A program made the translations under genes and the position numbers. A model generated the notes under the pieces. That model saw only the letters and a program-made list of their open reading frames with translations. It was not told the DNA's origin and searched no databases. Positions 47,751 to 58,139 of a stretch of DNA of 64,000 bases are shown piece by piece. The stretch's first letter is position 1, and each line of letters starts with the position of its first letter. Origin of the DNA: Progne subis subis (lineage: Eukaryota; Chordata; Aves; Passeriformes; Hirundinidae); NCBI GenBank assembly GCA_022316685.1, contig JAKJHU010000039.1:4154001-4218000 (forward strand), in the 5' to 3' direction.

Positions 47751-49129
47751 ATTCTGTAAAGGCAGGATAAGTACCCCAACACTAGGGAACATTTGGGAAG
47801 AAAGACTACGAATTATGATGGTCAGCTCTTGCTGCCTCACAAATGTATCATTTATGTTTTTAGAATATGCATTTTCCTGCAGTTTTTTAATGTATTTTTT
47901 GTGTGTTTCCTGTATCCAAAAAGGGCCGATGGCATTATGATGGGATGTGAAATACAAAGCATGTGATTCACAGTTTTTCACAGCTTTTTGTCTAGAGCAA
48001 ATGAGTCCTTAAACAGTTACCTCTGCTGTCTGCAGAAATGAGGTAACACATTGTTTGTTTAGGCTGTGCTTATTGTCATGATAGAATATGGATGGTTTTG
48101 ATTAGATGATGAAAACCTAATCCTGCATTTTTGTCAAAAGGCAAGATAACTGCCCCTTTAACACCACGGATTTATTCCTCCTAACCAGAGATCTTCTTCA
48201 GAGGGGTGGGGGGACTGGGAGCGGCGTCCTCTGAGAAATAATAACACTTGTAATTCAGGTGTTGCAAACAAGGGATAGGAGACAGACAAGGGAGATGTGG
48301 ATTAATTGAGAGATGGAGGTAAAAAGTAACCAAGGCACTACACCCAGCACCTTCCAACTATCTATGCACAACTAGTACCTACCAAGACTTTTTTTATTTT
48401 GCTTTTTAAATACAAAAAGAGTGGCAGAAGTTTCAGGTTGCCACCTTGATGGCCTGCTGTTGTTGATCGGTAGTATACTATAAATTGCCAAGTGTAGATC
48501 TATGCTGAGACAGAAACAACAGTCAGGGAGTTCTTGTTTACAGACCTGCATACTGAAGAGACTGAGGTGTAAATGAAAGCACAATTTAGGCTAGAAAGCT
48601 TACTTGCAACTGCAGTTTTGGGAAAGATAAAAGTAATAAAATGCTGTAGTTTCTGTTTTTCTCTATGCTTAAAAATTGATCTGAAAATCTGGGACTTGGG
48701 AGGGAGCTTTGGATAGGAGTATTTCTGTATACTTTTCTCCTATTTCTTCTTGGGCAATATGAGCAAGACAAACATGTATCTCAACAAATCTAGCCTTATG
48801 TTTTATAAAATGTGTGAGCTGCCTTTTGGAGTTTTTTTCCTTGAAAATATTGTTGTTTCTGGTTTCAACACAGCAATGAAAAACTTGATGTTTCTGGTGG
48901 TTGGTTAGAAATGTACCACTACTGTGAAGGTGCTATGAAGGTGCAAGTCCAAGTTCAGTCCTAATCTTTCTTGTTTCCCTTTTTTTCCCCCTCCTGGTTC
49001 TAACTACATTTTAAAATGCTTTAAATGGATGAGAGAACTTGGTTAATATGTAAGTCACTTGTACATGAAGAGGCAATTTGCAAATGTTGCTGCATCGTCT
49101 CCCAAGAGATGTGGGTCACTATAGTATGT
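47751..49129. other. Spacer between LTR and CR1
   Basis: Non-coding AT-rich DNA; no gene or element is recognised. Confidence 0.5.
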
Positions 49130-49260
49130 GAAATGGTGCTGGAGGAAATAAGAAGACACAACCTGGACTAATGGAACCCCATCACATGGGGGGCTGGAAC
49201 TAGGTAATCTTAAAGGTCCCTTCCAAACCAAACCTTTCTCTGATTCTGTGCAATGGTCTG
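49130..49260 (+). mobile_element. CR1 LINE 3' end fragment
   Basis: The final section 'gggctggaactaggtaatct', 'aaaggtcccttccaaaccaa' and 'cctttctctgattctgtg' is the characteristic CR1 3' end. The plus-strand order gives plus orientation. The left boundary is approximate. Confidence 0.8.
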
Positions 49261-49494
49261 TGCCAGTGCAGTAAGGGTATTGTCTTAGGTAGATGTTAAT
49301 ATGTGGCAGGCCAGTTGCGAGAGGTGAAGCCTGCACCTGCCTAGGACTAAGTTACAATATACCCATGTTTCTTGTTTGAAATCTCTTCCTGGCTAAAGAA
49401 AACTTTTAAAAACACTTAATATTGTGGTTATCTCGGATCAAGGTAAAATTGGTTTTGTTCTAAGCCAAGACTGTCATCTCTGAAATACATTCAA

Positions 49495-49975
49495 TTGCTG
49501 CTAAGGCATACTGTGTACCTTGAAGGAGTTTGCCAAGTACCTCGCAGCTGCTTGCTCACTCTCCTCCCACCCCTCCCAGTGGGAAGGAGATTCAGAAAGA
49601 AAAGGTAAACCTTGTGGGTTGAGATAAAAACAGTTTAATAATTGAAACAACTAAAATATAACATAATAACAGTAACTGAGACTCGAGAGTAAGAGAACTC
49701 AAGGGAAACAAGTGATACACAGTCCAATTGCTCAAGACATGCTGCCTGATACCCAGCCTGTCCCAGAACATGTTTGGCCCCCTTACAGATAACTTTTATA
49801 TACTGGACATGACATTCTGTGGTATGGAATATCCCTTTGTCCAGTTTAGGTCACCTCTCCTGGCCATGCTCCCTCCCAGCTTTTGTGCACCTCTTCACTG
49901 GCCGAGTATGAGAGACTGAGAAGTCTTCAGCTTAGGGTGAATGCTACTTAGCAACAACAAAGTCCATCACACAAG
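49495..49975 (-). mobile_element. ERV LTR, second family, probably solo or truncated
   Basis: The run of blocks 'acctcgcagctgcttgctca', 'cctcccagtgggaaggaga', 'gggttgagataaaaacagtt' and 'ctggacatgacattctgtgg', then 'tgctccctcccagcttttgt' and 'cttagcaacaaca', follows the order of a common avian ERV LTR. On the minus strand a TATATAAAAG box is read from about 49803 down to 49793. I could not define the exact ends or a target-site duplication. Confidence 0.7.
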
Positions 49976-50889
49976 TCACGGTTTTGCTTGTCACTGCAAG
50001 TGTAATTGGACCTTGAATGCCTGTCTCCCACCTCTGAAACAGATGTTCTAACACTCGGTTTAGGACTAAGCATTAATGTAGCAGAGATCCAGTGCCCAGG
50101 TTCTCTCTCCCTATTAAATTCAGGAATCCAAAAGTGCAGATAATTGGAACAAATGCAGTCAAAAACATCTGTTATCTTTTCTGCAATACCAAACACACAA
50201 AATGGTAGTGTAACATTGAAGTGTAATCAGATAAGCTGGTCCTCATTTTCATCAGAGAAGTTCCTGCAGCATGTAGATGTGGCTGTAGTCAGGCAGTACA
50301 ATTGAATCAGGCCTCTTCATTGTTCCCTGTTGTCACTGTCTGTATTGACACACTTGTAGCATGTGCTGAAATAAAGATAATTTTTTCCTTGTTATTTCCT
50401 GATAATCTCTTGGTTCAATAAACCCTGAGGTAGAGAGTCCCAGGTTCAAGTGGCTCCTCTGTTACACAGCAAGTTGAACTCTTTTGCCCTTTATTGCTAG
50501 GTAATTATCTTTTCTGTAGAGTTCTGAGGAAATTTCTCAAATCCTCAGACCAAACACCTTCCACAGGACACAGTTAAGTATTTCTTGTCCCAGCAGCGGC
50601 ACAGTGGCTCTATGCACCTTTTGTGTTTCTGAATCTAGATCACCTTATTGCACCGCAGGGTAACTCGGCATTGGCATGGATGCTCTCTGTGCTACTTGCC
50701 TGTATTGGGCTTTTGCTCCTGCTCCTGCCCAGCACGGTCTGATCTGTCTTTCAGTTTGCTGCGAGGACAGTTGAAAGGGCTGGGAACAGGCAATACATCT
50801 CCCTTCTCTCCTACGCCTACACCAGACAACTATGGCCTACTCCTTAACCTCCCTACGGAAACCAGCCTGAGGAGCAAGGCATGGCCAGG
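49976..50889. other. Spacer upstream of SYNJ2BP
   Basis: Non-coding DNA. Some of it may be further ERV-derived sequence beyond the LTR, but nothing is recognised clearly. GC content rises towards the SYNJ2BP island. Confidence 0.5.
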
Positions 50890-51035
50890 CACAGATGGCG
50901 CGCAAGGGCCAGGAAAGGTGCGGGGGAGCAGGACGACACTGTGCTGGGTTCCCCTGGGCCCGCTGCTCTTCCGCCTCTGCGGTGAGCGGCGGTAGCGGCC
51001 CCGGGCGCCGGTGGGAGCAGCCCCGTCCCGCGGGG

Positions 51036-51050
51036 ACTACAACTCCCAGC
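51036..51050 (+). promoter_or_regulatory. SYNJ2BP: ZNF143 (SBS)-type promoter motif
   Basis: ACTACAACTCCCAGC matches the ACTACAAnTCCCAGc core of the ZNF143/STAF motif. It lies 80-94 bp before the ATG, the usual position for this element in CpG-island promoters of mitochondrial and housekeeping genes. Confidence 0.75.
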
Positions 51051-51129
51051 GCTCCGCGGCGCGGCCCGCCGGCGGCCGAGGAGTCGAGAGCGGCTGCCCC
51101 GGGAGCCGAGTTCTCCTTCAGGCCGCAGT

Positions 51130-51196
51130 ATGAACGGCAGCGTGGCGGGCGGCGGCTACGCCGAGGAGATCATCAGCCTCACCCGCAGACCCTCAG
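51130..51196 (+). CDS. SYNJ2BP: SYNJ2BP coding exon 1
   Basis: It encodes [20 protein letters not shown] then PS and one base, with donor TCAG|GTACGG. The amino end after MNG is more glycine-rich than in mammals. Confidence 0.95.
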
Positions 51197-54100
51197 GTAC
51201 GGCAGGGGCGGCCTCTCCGCACCGGGTCCGCGGCGCCTCCCGGGCCGGGGCAGCGGCGCCGAGGCCTGCGCAGCCCCCGGGGAGGCCGGAGCGGAAGCGC
51301 GGGGCGGCCGTGGCGGGCAGAGGGGCGGCGGAGGGAGGGTCCCGGCGGCGAGGATAGAAGGCAGCACCCAGAGATGCTGGAGGTGCCGTGGTTCCCCCTG
51401 GAAATAGCCGTGGTGGATACGCTGCTGCGGGAAAAACTCGTACCCTGCGTGAGGGAGAGAGATGGCTGGGTCAGGGTCCGTCCTCTGCGGGAGCTCCGGT
51501 TGAGGCTGGTGTCCCTGCGGACAACTCGCCTCTGGTTTCGCCTCTGGTTTCGCCTCTGTTTTTCCCAGGAAGTTGCCATCTCCGGTGGAGCCGTCGCTTC
51601 CAAGTGAGGCGGCGGCCGCTGAGCGCCCAGCCGCGTTGGATACCCGGAGTCAGGGGCCATTTGGAAGTCATGTGCCCAAGCGGCCGTCCCCTGTGCTGTC
51701 AGCCTGGCGTTCATTGTGCGGCGTTCCTTGAGAGGCTTTGGGGTGGTGAGAGAGGGGAGCAGAGGCTGGAAGGAAGAGGAAAATAGGGCAGTTCGTGGGG
51801 CATTTTTTGGCTTTGCTTTTCATGTATCCACAGCTTGTGCGCTCATGGAAACCTTACATTTTTACAGGATTTACGGTGCCGTTCAAATCACACTTTCAGA
51901 AGTGAGGCGAGTTGGCATGAAATACACAGCTCTAGACCAAAAGCCTGGCTATAGATAATGGCAGGCTTCAGAAGGGCTTTTGGAGCCAGAGTTGTACTTT
52001 GGTGTGTGAGGCTTTCTCTTTAATTAAAAGGAGCAGGAACGAAAACGTGGCAGCCCTTCTGTTGTGCACAACTGCTGGGTGCAGCTGCTGACCAGCCTTG
52101 GCTCCAGGGGCTCCCCAGAGCCCCAGCCCCCAGATTGTTGTGCGTGTTTCTCTGGGGTGGAGGTAGGTCCCGTGCAAGGCTGGTGTTGGTCCTGGCCCTC
52201 GTGCCGGCGATCAGAACCCGGTGGATGTGAGCCCCGGGAGCAGCCCTTGGCCTTCCCTGCTCTCCAGGTTAGCTTCTGCTCTGAAAGCTGTGTAGCCCTA
52301 CCTGCATAGCCATGAAGCTGTGTTTGTCAGGGAAAACTGTGCCAAATGAAGCTGGTTCTGATGGGAAGGCTGTTTGCATACATCTGAGGAGCTAAAATTT
52401 TAAGGAAGATGTAAGGGAATGTTAAAGGGCAGAGTTGACAATGGTCTTGAATGTGACCACTGTGATTTCGGACAAATGAGCAGCATTTGTCCAGATATTT
52501 TGATGGGCTGTGCATCTTTAGATTTAGGTTTCTAACTATGTTACTTGATGTGAAGCCCCTTATGGTCTCGGTGCACTTGCCATGTGAATACGTACGTGTG
52601 AATTTTCCTTCTTTCTGGCTTTTTAATAAGTGTTGATTAAACCTTATACTTTTGTATTGATTTACCCCTTTCCTAAATTATTTGCTTTATGGCAAATAAT
52701 TTTTAGGAGTGTGGCTTTTATTTTATTTTATTTTCATTTTCTATTGAAAGATGTATTACTGTGCACAACCAGCCCTTCTTGGAATAGATATTATTCTAGT
52801 TGAAATGTCAGTATTTCTTCAATTTTCTCTCACTTTCATTTTTTTCCTCACTTGCTTGTCTGAAGCTGCCAGGAGGGGAAGGGAAAAAAAGGTGTGGCAA
52901 AATTGCTGCTAATATTTCTTTACTTCCCAGCTGTAGATGCACACTTAAAATACCATGACTCATTTTGTAAATGCTTTGATCTCCTGTGACTAATTTAAAA
53001 TGCTGTTTCCCAGCAGGCGTAAGGTGGTTTTACTTTCATTTGAAACTCTCCCTCCCAAGGTTTCCAGTCCCAACTTTGAGAGAAAATATGAAAGAAAATG
53101 GAAACAAATAAATCAGTCTGGCTGAACGTGGGCAGAACTTGCCCTCAGCTGTTCTTGACAATAGTTTTTAGATGACTGGTTTATGTCAGAAAAAAAATAA
53201 AAGGTTTTTTTTCCCACTTACTTTGATTTCATATTTGACTTTTTTTTTTCTTTTTCCTTGGCTTTTCTTTCTTTTTTCATTGCAAGCTTCATGGGGAATC
53301 TTTCCAGTCCCTTGTCATGTATTTTTATTTAGAGAGAAACTTAGCTGCATATACAGTGGGGAATGTGCTCTCGTAATCTGGGTTTCCAGACTTTAAATTC
53401 AGTTTGCTTTTCTGGGTTTCAATGAAACACAAAGTCTTTACTTTAATCCAGAAGCTGGATCCAGCTAGGTATCTCTGACTGAGGCTTCCTTTAAAGAATA
53501 ATACAAAATGGCAAAAATGTGGACAGCCATTCTGATAAATGTGTGGGTATTCCTTTTTGTTTTGCATTAAATCTGCAAACTCTGTCCTTATTTCCTATCA
53601 TGTTTGAATTAATGAAACAGAACAAAGTGATTATGTACAATTTGAAGTAGCTTCATGTAGACTAATTGTATTCTTGGAGGCAAAGCACACCATTTCCAGC
53701 TCCTGAGGTGTGGAACGGGAGCCTTCTGAGCTCTAGGTGCCCTCAAGCTGGTAGCACAGTTCTCCTTTTGTGTTTCCTCATCTGTAGACAGGGTCCTCAC
53801 CTTTCCTTACCCTGATTCCCAGCTCACAAAACACTTGTCAGAGGTGATTTCATGTCGCTCAAAAGTAGTGATTTACTATAACCTCCTGTGAAATGCAGAA
53901 TACTGTCCTTTTCTTTCATGTTGTGCTGAAGAATTGTATTCCTGCTGAGGGCTGAATCAGCATCTCAGAAATGATGGCATGCCCTCAGTATTCCCCAGCT
54001 CCCACCTGAAACAGCTCACAGGTGTTTTGTGTAATGAAGTGTCTGGGGTCCTCAGGCATTTAGTGTCTCTCCTCTGCTTTCAAGGCCAGCTTCATGAGAA

Positions 54101-57100
54101 TAACTTCTCTAGACATTGGAGAGGTGGTTGGAAAGGATGATGCAGATTTCTGTGTTAGGAGTTTTTGTACGGTGGAGATGGCAAGACAGTGTGGGAGTGT
54201 GCAGTCCCCAACAAGCAAGACAGCAAGAATGTTTGAAGCTTTGTGCTTTTTCTCATCACCTTTCTCTTTGGCTTACCTTAGGGTTGGGCTTCAACATTGT
54301 TGGTGGGACAGATCAGCAGTACATTGCCAATGACAACAGCATCTATGTCAGCTGGATCAAAAAGGATGGGGCAGCTTACCTGGATGGCCGATTACAAGAA
54401 GGAGATAAAATTTTAGCGGTAAGCCCTTTCTTCTCTCGTCCCCTGTGTTCTTGATCACTGATGCGATATGAGAGGCAGGTTTTCCATCACAGTGCATAGA
54501 GCAGAAGGATGTGGTGAATGAATTACATGATCCCAAGCAAACTCCATGGAGGAGTTGTCTTAGGGATCTGGGGAGAGCTCTGAGCACTAGGGAGGTAAGT
54601 GCCTCTACACATGGGCTTATCTCTTCTGCCTTCCTGCTTTGCCACAGAAGTGCTCTGTGGGGCTGTGCTTGTGTTTCCTCTGTCACTTGCCTCCCTAAGG
54701 TTTTAAAATCCATCAGACCTCTTGCTCACAATGGATTGTTTTTTACACACATATAAATAAAGGTTTTCCGCCTCCTCAGTTTCCATTTTTTACTGGTAAT
54801 CTGTGATTTCTGTTCCTTTTGCACAGGGGGATTTTTAGACTATAAAATTTCTAGGCCATAATATTCTTCTCTTCATTTCGGCTCCTCAAGAATAACACAG
54901 GCTGCTTCTCCTTTTAGAAAATTGTTTTCAAGTGTCTGATGTTCACACCCACTGGCTATTCAGACAGCTGGCAATCATGTAAGAAACAAGCTTCACAAAG
55001 TGATGGGTGAAGAAGTAGCCTCTCCCAGTATGATACACAACCTTTTTGTACTCCCTAATGTTATTTTACACTTGCTTATTATGTTCCACGTGCGATCTTT
55101 TTAGCCTCTGTAGACTACCTTGCACTAGTTGGAGCCTATTATTGATCCAGAAAGTGATATTAAGTCAAACAGAGAATACTCTCTTTTTTCTTGACAGTTT
55201 CCTATTTATGTACTTGTTTTTGGTGTGTCTGTATATGAAGAGGGACACTGGGTGTGATTTTCAGGGATAACAGTTAGGGGTAGTTAGGGGTGAAAATGAA
55301 AAATTAGGATGAATTCCCTCAGTGAATGAAATCAAGTGGATTATAAAACCTTGAGCCATGATATATTATTTTAAATTAAGAAGAATCATAACACTTGAAA
55401 GTGGATGCCAATAAGTATGTAAGTAATTTTTTTTGGTTGGTTTTGCTACATCAGTGTGCTTATAAAAGTTATGTTTACAACACTCTCTCAAACAGAGAGG
55501 TTTCAAAGGTACACTAGTAGAGGAAACAAAGGAAGAGACTCAAAATAATAATTTTGCTGTAGCTGCTCTTTCATGTTCATTAGCTGTCAGAATCATACCC
55601 TTGATTTTTTTCCAGTAAACAGCATCAGAAGCTGCTATTGACACAAGTGTGGTCTTTTATTATTATTTTGCTTCTAGGTAGTTTTTTTCAGTACCTCTAT
55701 GTTTTTGCTTGGAGTTTCTCATGTTCTGTCTCAACATATAAAAATAATATTAATTAATATTAATATTAATAAATTAATTAGGATCTTTATGATTATAGTA
55801 TCATGCCCCAAATGCAGAACTTTGTGAAACATGACAATTTTTACATCTTATCCTTCCTATGTTGGCCTGCATCATTAAAATTTTGCTTTTTTTACCTTCA
55901 GCATCTGGTTGTCCTTTTCCTTTTTTTGCTAGATCAATGGCAAGGAGTTGAAGGATTTGCGGCACAAGGATGCTGTGGAGCTGTTCAGGAATGCCGGCTA
56001 TTACGTGTCTCTGAAAATTCAGCGCAGGGTACGTTTTGCCATTTCTTAGGGTTATTTCTGGCTCAGTTTAGGCTGGTTTCTATGATTGGTGGCCATTTCA
56101 CGATGAAGGAGAGTACTGTGTCCAGGTGCCCAGTGTGATATGTGCATATAAAAATTTTGTTTGACCTATGAACTTTTCTCATTGCTTCAGCTGTAATTGT
56201 ATTACTTTGTAACCAGTGTAACCTTTGTATCAGTGAAAAGGCGAGTTCGGAGATGTCCCCAGGTCTTTTTTTTGCTGCAATGTGTTGTGTTTGCTCACTG
56301 ATCTCCTTTCTCAGAGGTGAAGGTTTGTGTGTGAAGACAGAATCTCAAGTTGCTCAGTTTTATTTCAGTGGCCAAAATCTTACTGGAGACAGAACTCCTT
56401 TTGTTGTTTCAGAGGCCACCACGCACTTCAACACTCAGTGTTGAAATGTGAGTGCAGACCAACACCATAAGACAGATATTGAGGTGCTGGAACATGTCCA
56501 GAGAAGGGTAATAAAACAGGGGAAGGATCTGGAGCACAAGTCTGATGAGGAGCAGCTGAGGGAGCTGGGGATGTTCAGCCTGGAGAAAAGGAGGCTCAGG
56601 GAAGACCTTACCACTCTTCACAACTGCCTGAAAGGAGGCTGTAGCCAGGTGGGGACTGGCTTCTTCCCCCAGACAACAAGAGACATCCTCAAGTTGCACC
56701 AGGGGAAGTTTAGGTTGGATATTAGGAATTTTTTCACTGAAAATGTTGTCAAGCAGTGGAACAGGTTGCTGAGGGAAGTGGTTGAGTCACCATCCCTGAA
56801 GGCATTTAAAAATGTGTAGATACAGTGCTTAGTGTAATAGTAAACTTGGTAGTGCTGGGTTAATGGTTGGACTTGGTAAACTTAGAGGTCTTTTCTACAT
56901 AAATGATTTTACAATAATAGGACATGGATTACTGTAGTTTAAATATGCTGGCACTGGTTTAGATGTAAAAAGAGAGGAACCCTTAAATCCCCAGCTAGCA
57001 TGGAAGCTGACAAAAAAAATAATCTTGATCTACCCAAAGCATGTTGGTGGGGAGAGGCAGCTTGAGATCCCTTTTCTACTCTCTTAGCAATGGAGTAAGT

Positions 57101-57631
57101 CTTCTGGACCAGTGTATAAGGCAGGTGGGAAAACCAGAGAGAATTATTGATGTTTTTTTCCCGGGAAAGAGCAGGAAATGGTGTGGTGGCAAGTGCATCA
57201 AGGGGTGAATGGGTATGTGTGTGTCATTTCTTCTGCTCTATGAGGTGTCCTGATCCACTTGAGTCCTAGTTTAGAAAGTGGCAGAGAAACATGAAGGTGC
57301 CTGGTAGTGGCTGGGCACCCTACATTTAAGTTCAGTCCGTCCTAAGCTGTTTTAACCCTCCCATGAGTGGAGTCCGCAGATACCTGTGGAAACTATTTTG
57401 AACATTCTTGCGGAACCACCTGGTCCAGACACAGAACTGGGGGCTCTCTTGTAATAGGTTCTGACATAAATAATTTTTTTTTCCTTGTAGTTGCAGCCAC
57501 AGAATGGCCCTGTGGGTCATGGAGGAGATGGAGAATCAGGTGGGCTTCCTCTGGCAGCCATTCTTGTGCCAGGCCTGGCACTTGCTGCGACAGCAGTCTG
57601 GATCTTGCTGAGGTATCGACAGCGGATGTGA
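51130..57631 (+). CDS. SYNJ2BP: Synaptojanin-2-binding protein (SYNJ2BP/OMP25), four coding exons
   Basis: SYNJ2BP is a tail-anchored mitochondrial outer-membrane protein. Its cytosolic PDZ domain recruits partners such as synaptojanin-2 and other PDZ ligands. Joined exons are 51130-51196, 54282-54418, 55933-56028 and 57491-57631. They total 441 nt, giving 146 residues plus TGA, against 145 in human. All introns are GT-AG with consistent phases. The PDZ domain spans about residues 13-100, with the carboxylate-binding loop GLGF at 23-26 followed by [20 protein letters not shown], and later [20 protein letters not shown]. After a short Gly-rich linker, a hydrophobic anchor at about 119-140 ends in the basic tail RYRQRM, the typical signal for outer-membrane targeting. 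The start is fixed by MNG- as in mammals. Intron 3 contains a CR1 tail. Confidence 0.97.
51197..54281 (+). other. SYNJ2BP: SYNJ2BP intron 1
   Basis: An intron of 3.1 kb. The CpG island extends into its first 160 bp and the 12-bp repeat lies just after. No other recognisable element or exon is seen. Confidence 0.8.
51527..51562 (+). repeat. 12-bp tandem repeat in SYNJ2BP intron 1
   Basis: CGCCTCTGGTTT occurs at 51527 and 51539, with a third partial copy from 51551. It is short and probably a local slippage product. Confidence 0.9.
54282..54418 (+). CDS. SYNJ2BP: SYNJ2BP coding exon 2
   Basis: The acceptor is cttaccttag|GG and the donor is GCG|GTAAGC. It encodes the GLGF loop and PDZ core through [12 protein letters not shown]. 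Confidence 0.96.
54419..55932 (+). other. SYNJ2BP: SYNJ2BP intron 2
   Basis: An intron of 1.5 kb, AT-rich, including an ATTAAT-rich patch at about 55744-55782. No element is recognised. Confidence 0.8.
55933..56028 (+). CDS. SYNJ2BP: SYNJ2BP coding exon 3
   Basis: The acceptor is tttgctag|ATC and the donor is AGG|GTACGT. It encodes 32 codons beginning [20 protein letters not shown] and ending the PDZ fold. Confidence 0.96.
56470..56915 (+). mobile_element. CR1 LINE tail in SYNJ2BP intron 3
   Basis: The sequence follows the CR1 3' region in order: a 'gaacatgtccagagaagggt' block, 'ggatctggagcacaagtctg', 'atgttcagcctggagaaaag', 'ggaacaggttgctgagggaa', and 'gttggacttggtaaactta' near the end. 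It is inserted in the sense orientation of the host gene. It carries a 123-codon open frame from 56448 to 56819, a known source of false gene predictions in birds. Confidence 0.92.
57491..57631 (+). CDS. SYNJ2BP: SYNJ2BP coding exon 4 with stop
   Basis: The acceptor is ttccttgtag|TTG. It encodes [18 protein letters not shown], the membrane anchor and RYRQRM, then TGA at 57629-57631. Confidence 0.96.
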   Translation: MQPQNGPVGHGGDGESGGLPLAAILVPGLALAATAVWILLRYRQRM

Positions 57632-58068
57632 AGAGTTCACGTCTGGGATATCACTGCGTATTTTACACAGCTATGATGTAATTTAAAGATGGAGAATCAA
57701 CGATCTTGTCACAGACTGATGCCAAAAAGGATCATTGCCTATCATCAAAGCTGCTGCTGATGTTCGTATATATTGATTTTCTTGCAGGGTGGGTAGAAGC
57801 AGAGAGAAAAAAAGGGAAGAGAGAGGACTGTGTTTATGTAAAGAGTGGGATAGCTGTATTTCTTGACAAATCTGAGGAGGTTTTGCCACCCCCCTCTATT
57901 TTGCACCATGAACTTTCAAACACACTCATCTATTCCACATTTTAAGGTCTAACTTCGGTTAACGGGAGTGGGAGTTGGGGTGGTAGTAAATCAAAAACAT
58001 TTTCTAGAGGCTTTGCCTTGTTTCCACAGAATTTTTTCTTGAATCTAGTGAATTCTGTCTGAACCATG

Positions 58069-58138
58069 AATAAAGAGAAGCAATGCAAAGGGTATATTAT
58101 TTTTCCCATTGAAGTTTTGTTGGTTGTTGCTAAATAAA
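58069..58138 (+). terminator. SYNJ2BP: SYNJ2BP polyadenylation signals
   Basis: AATAAA occurs at 58069-58074 and again at 58133-58138, about 440-500 nt after the stop codon. Either would give a short 3' UTR. Human SYNJ2BP transcripts have longer 3' UTRs, so distal sites further right are possible. Confidence 0.6.
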
Positions 58139-58139
58139 T

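Larger units (their letters stand above)
50890..51360 (+). promoter_or_regulatory. SYNJ2BP: SYNJ2BP CpG-island promoter
   Basis: GC- and CpG-rich DNA surrounds the SYNJ2BP start at 51130 and continues into intron 1. There is no TATA box. It contains a ZNF143-type element listed separately. Confidence 0.85.

Noticed and set aside
50895..51714. 170- and 173-codon frames overlapping the SYNJ2BP start
   Set aside because: GC-rich shadows; SYNJ2BP exon 1 is fixed by its MNG start, its splice donor and the downstream PDZ exons.
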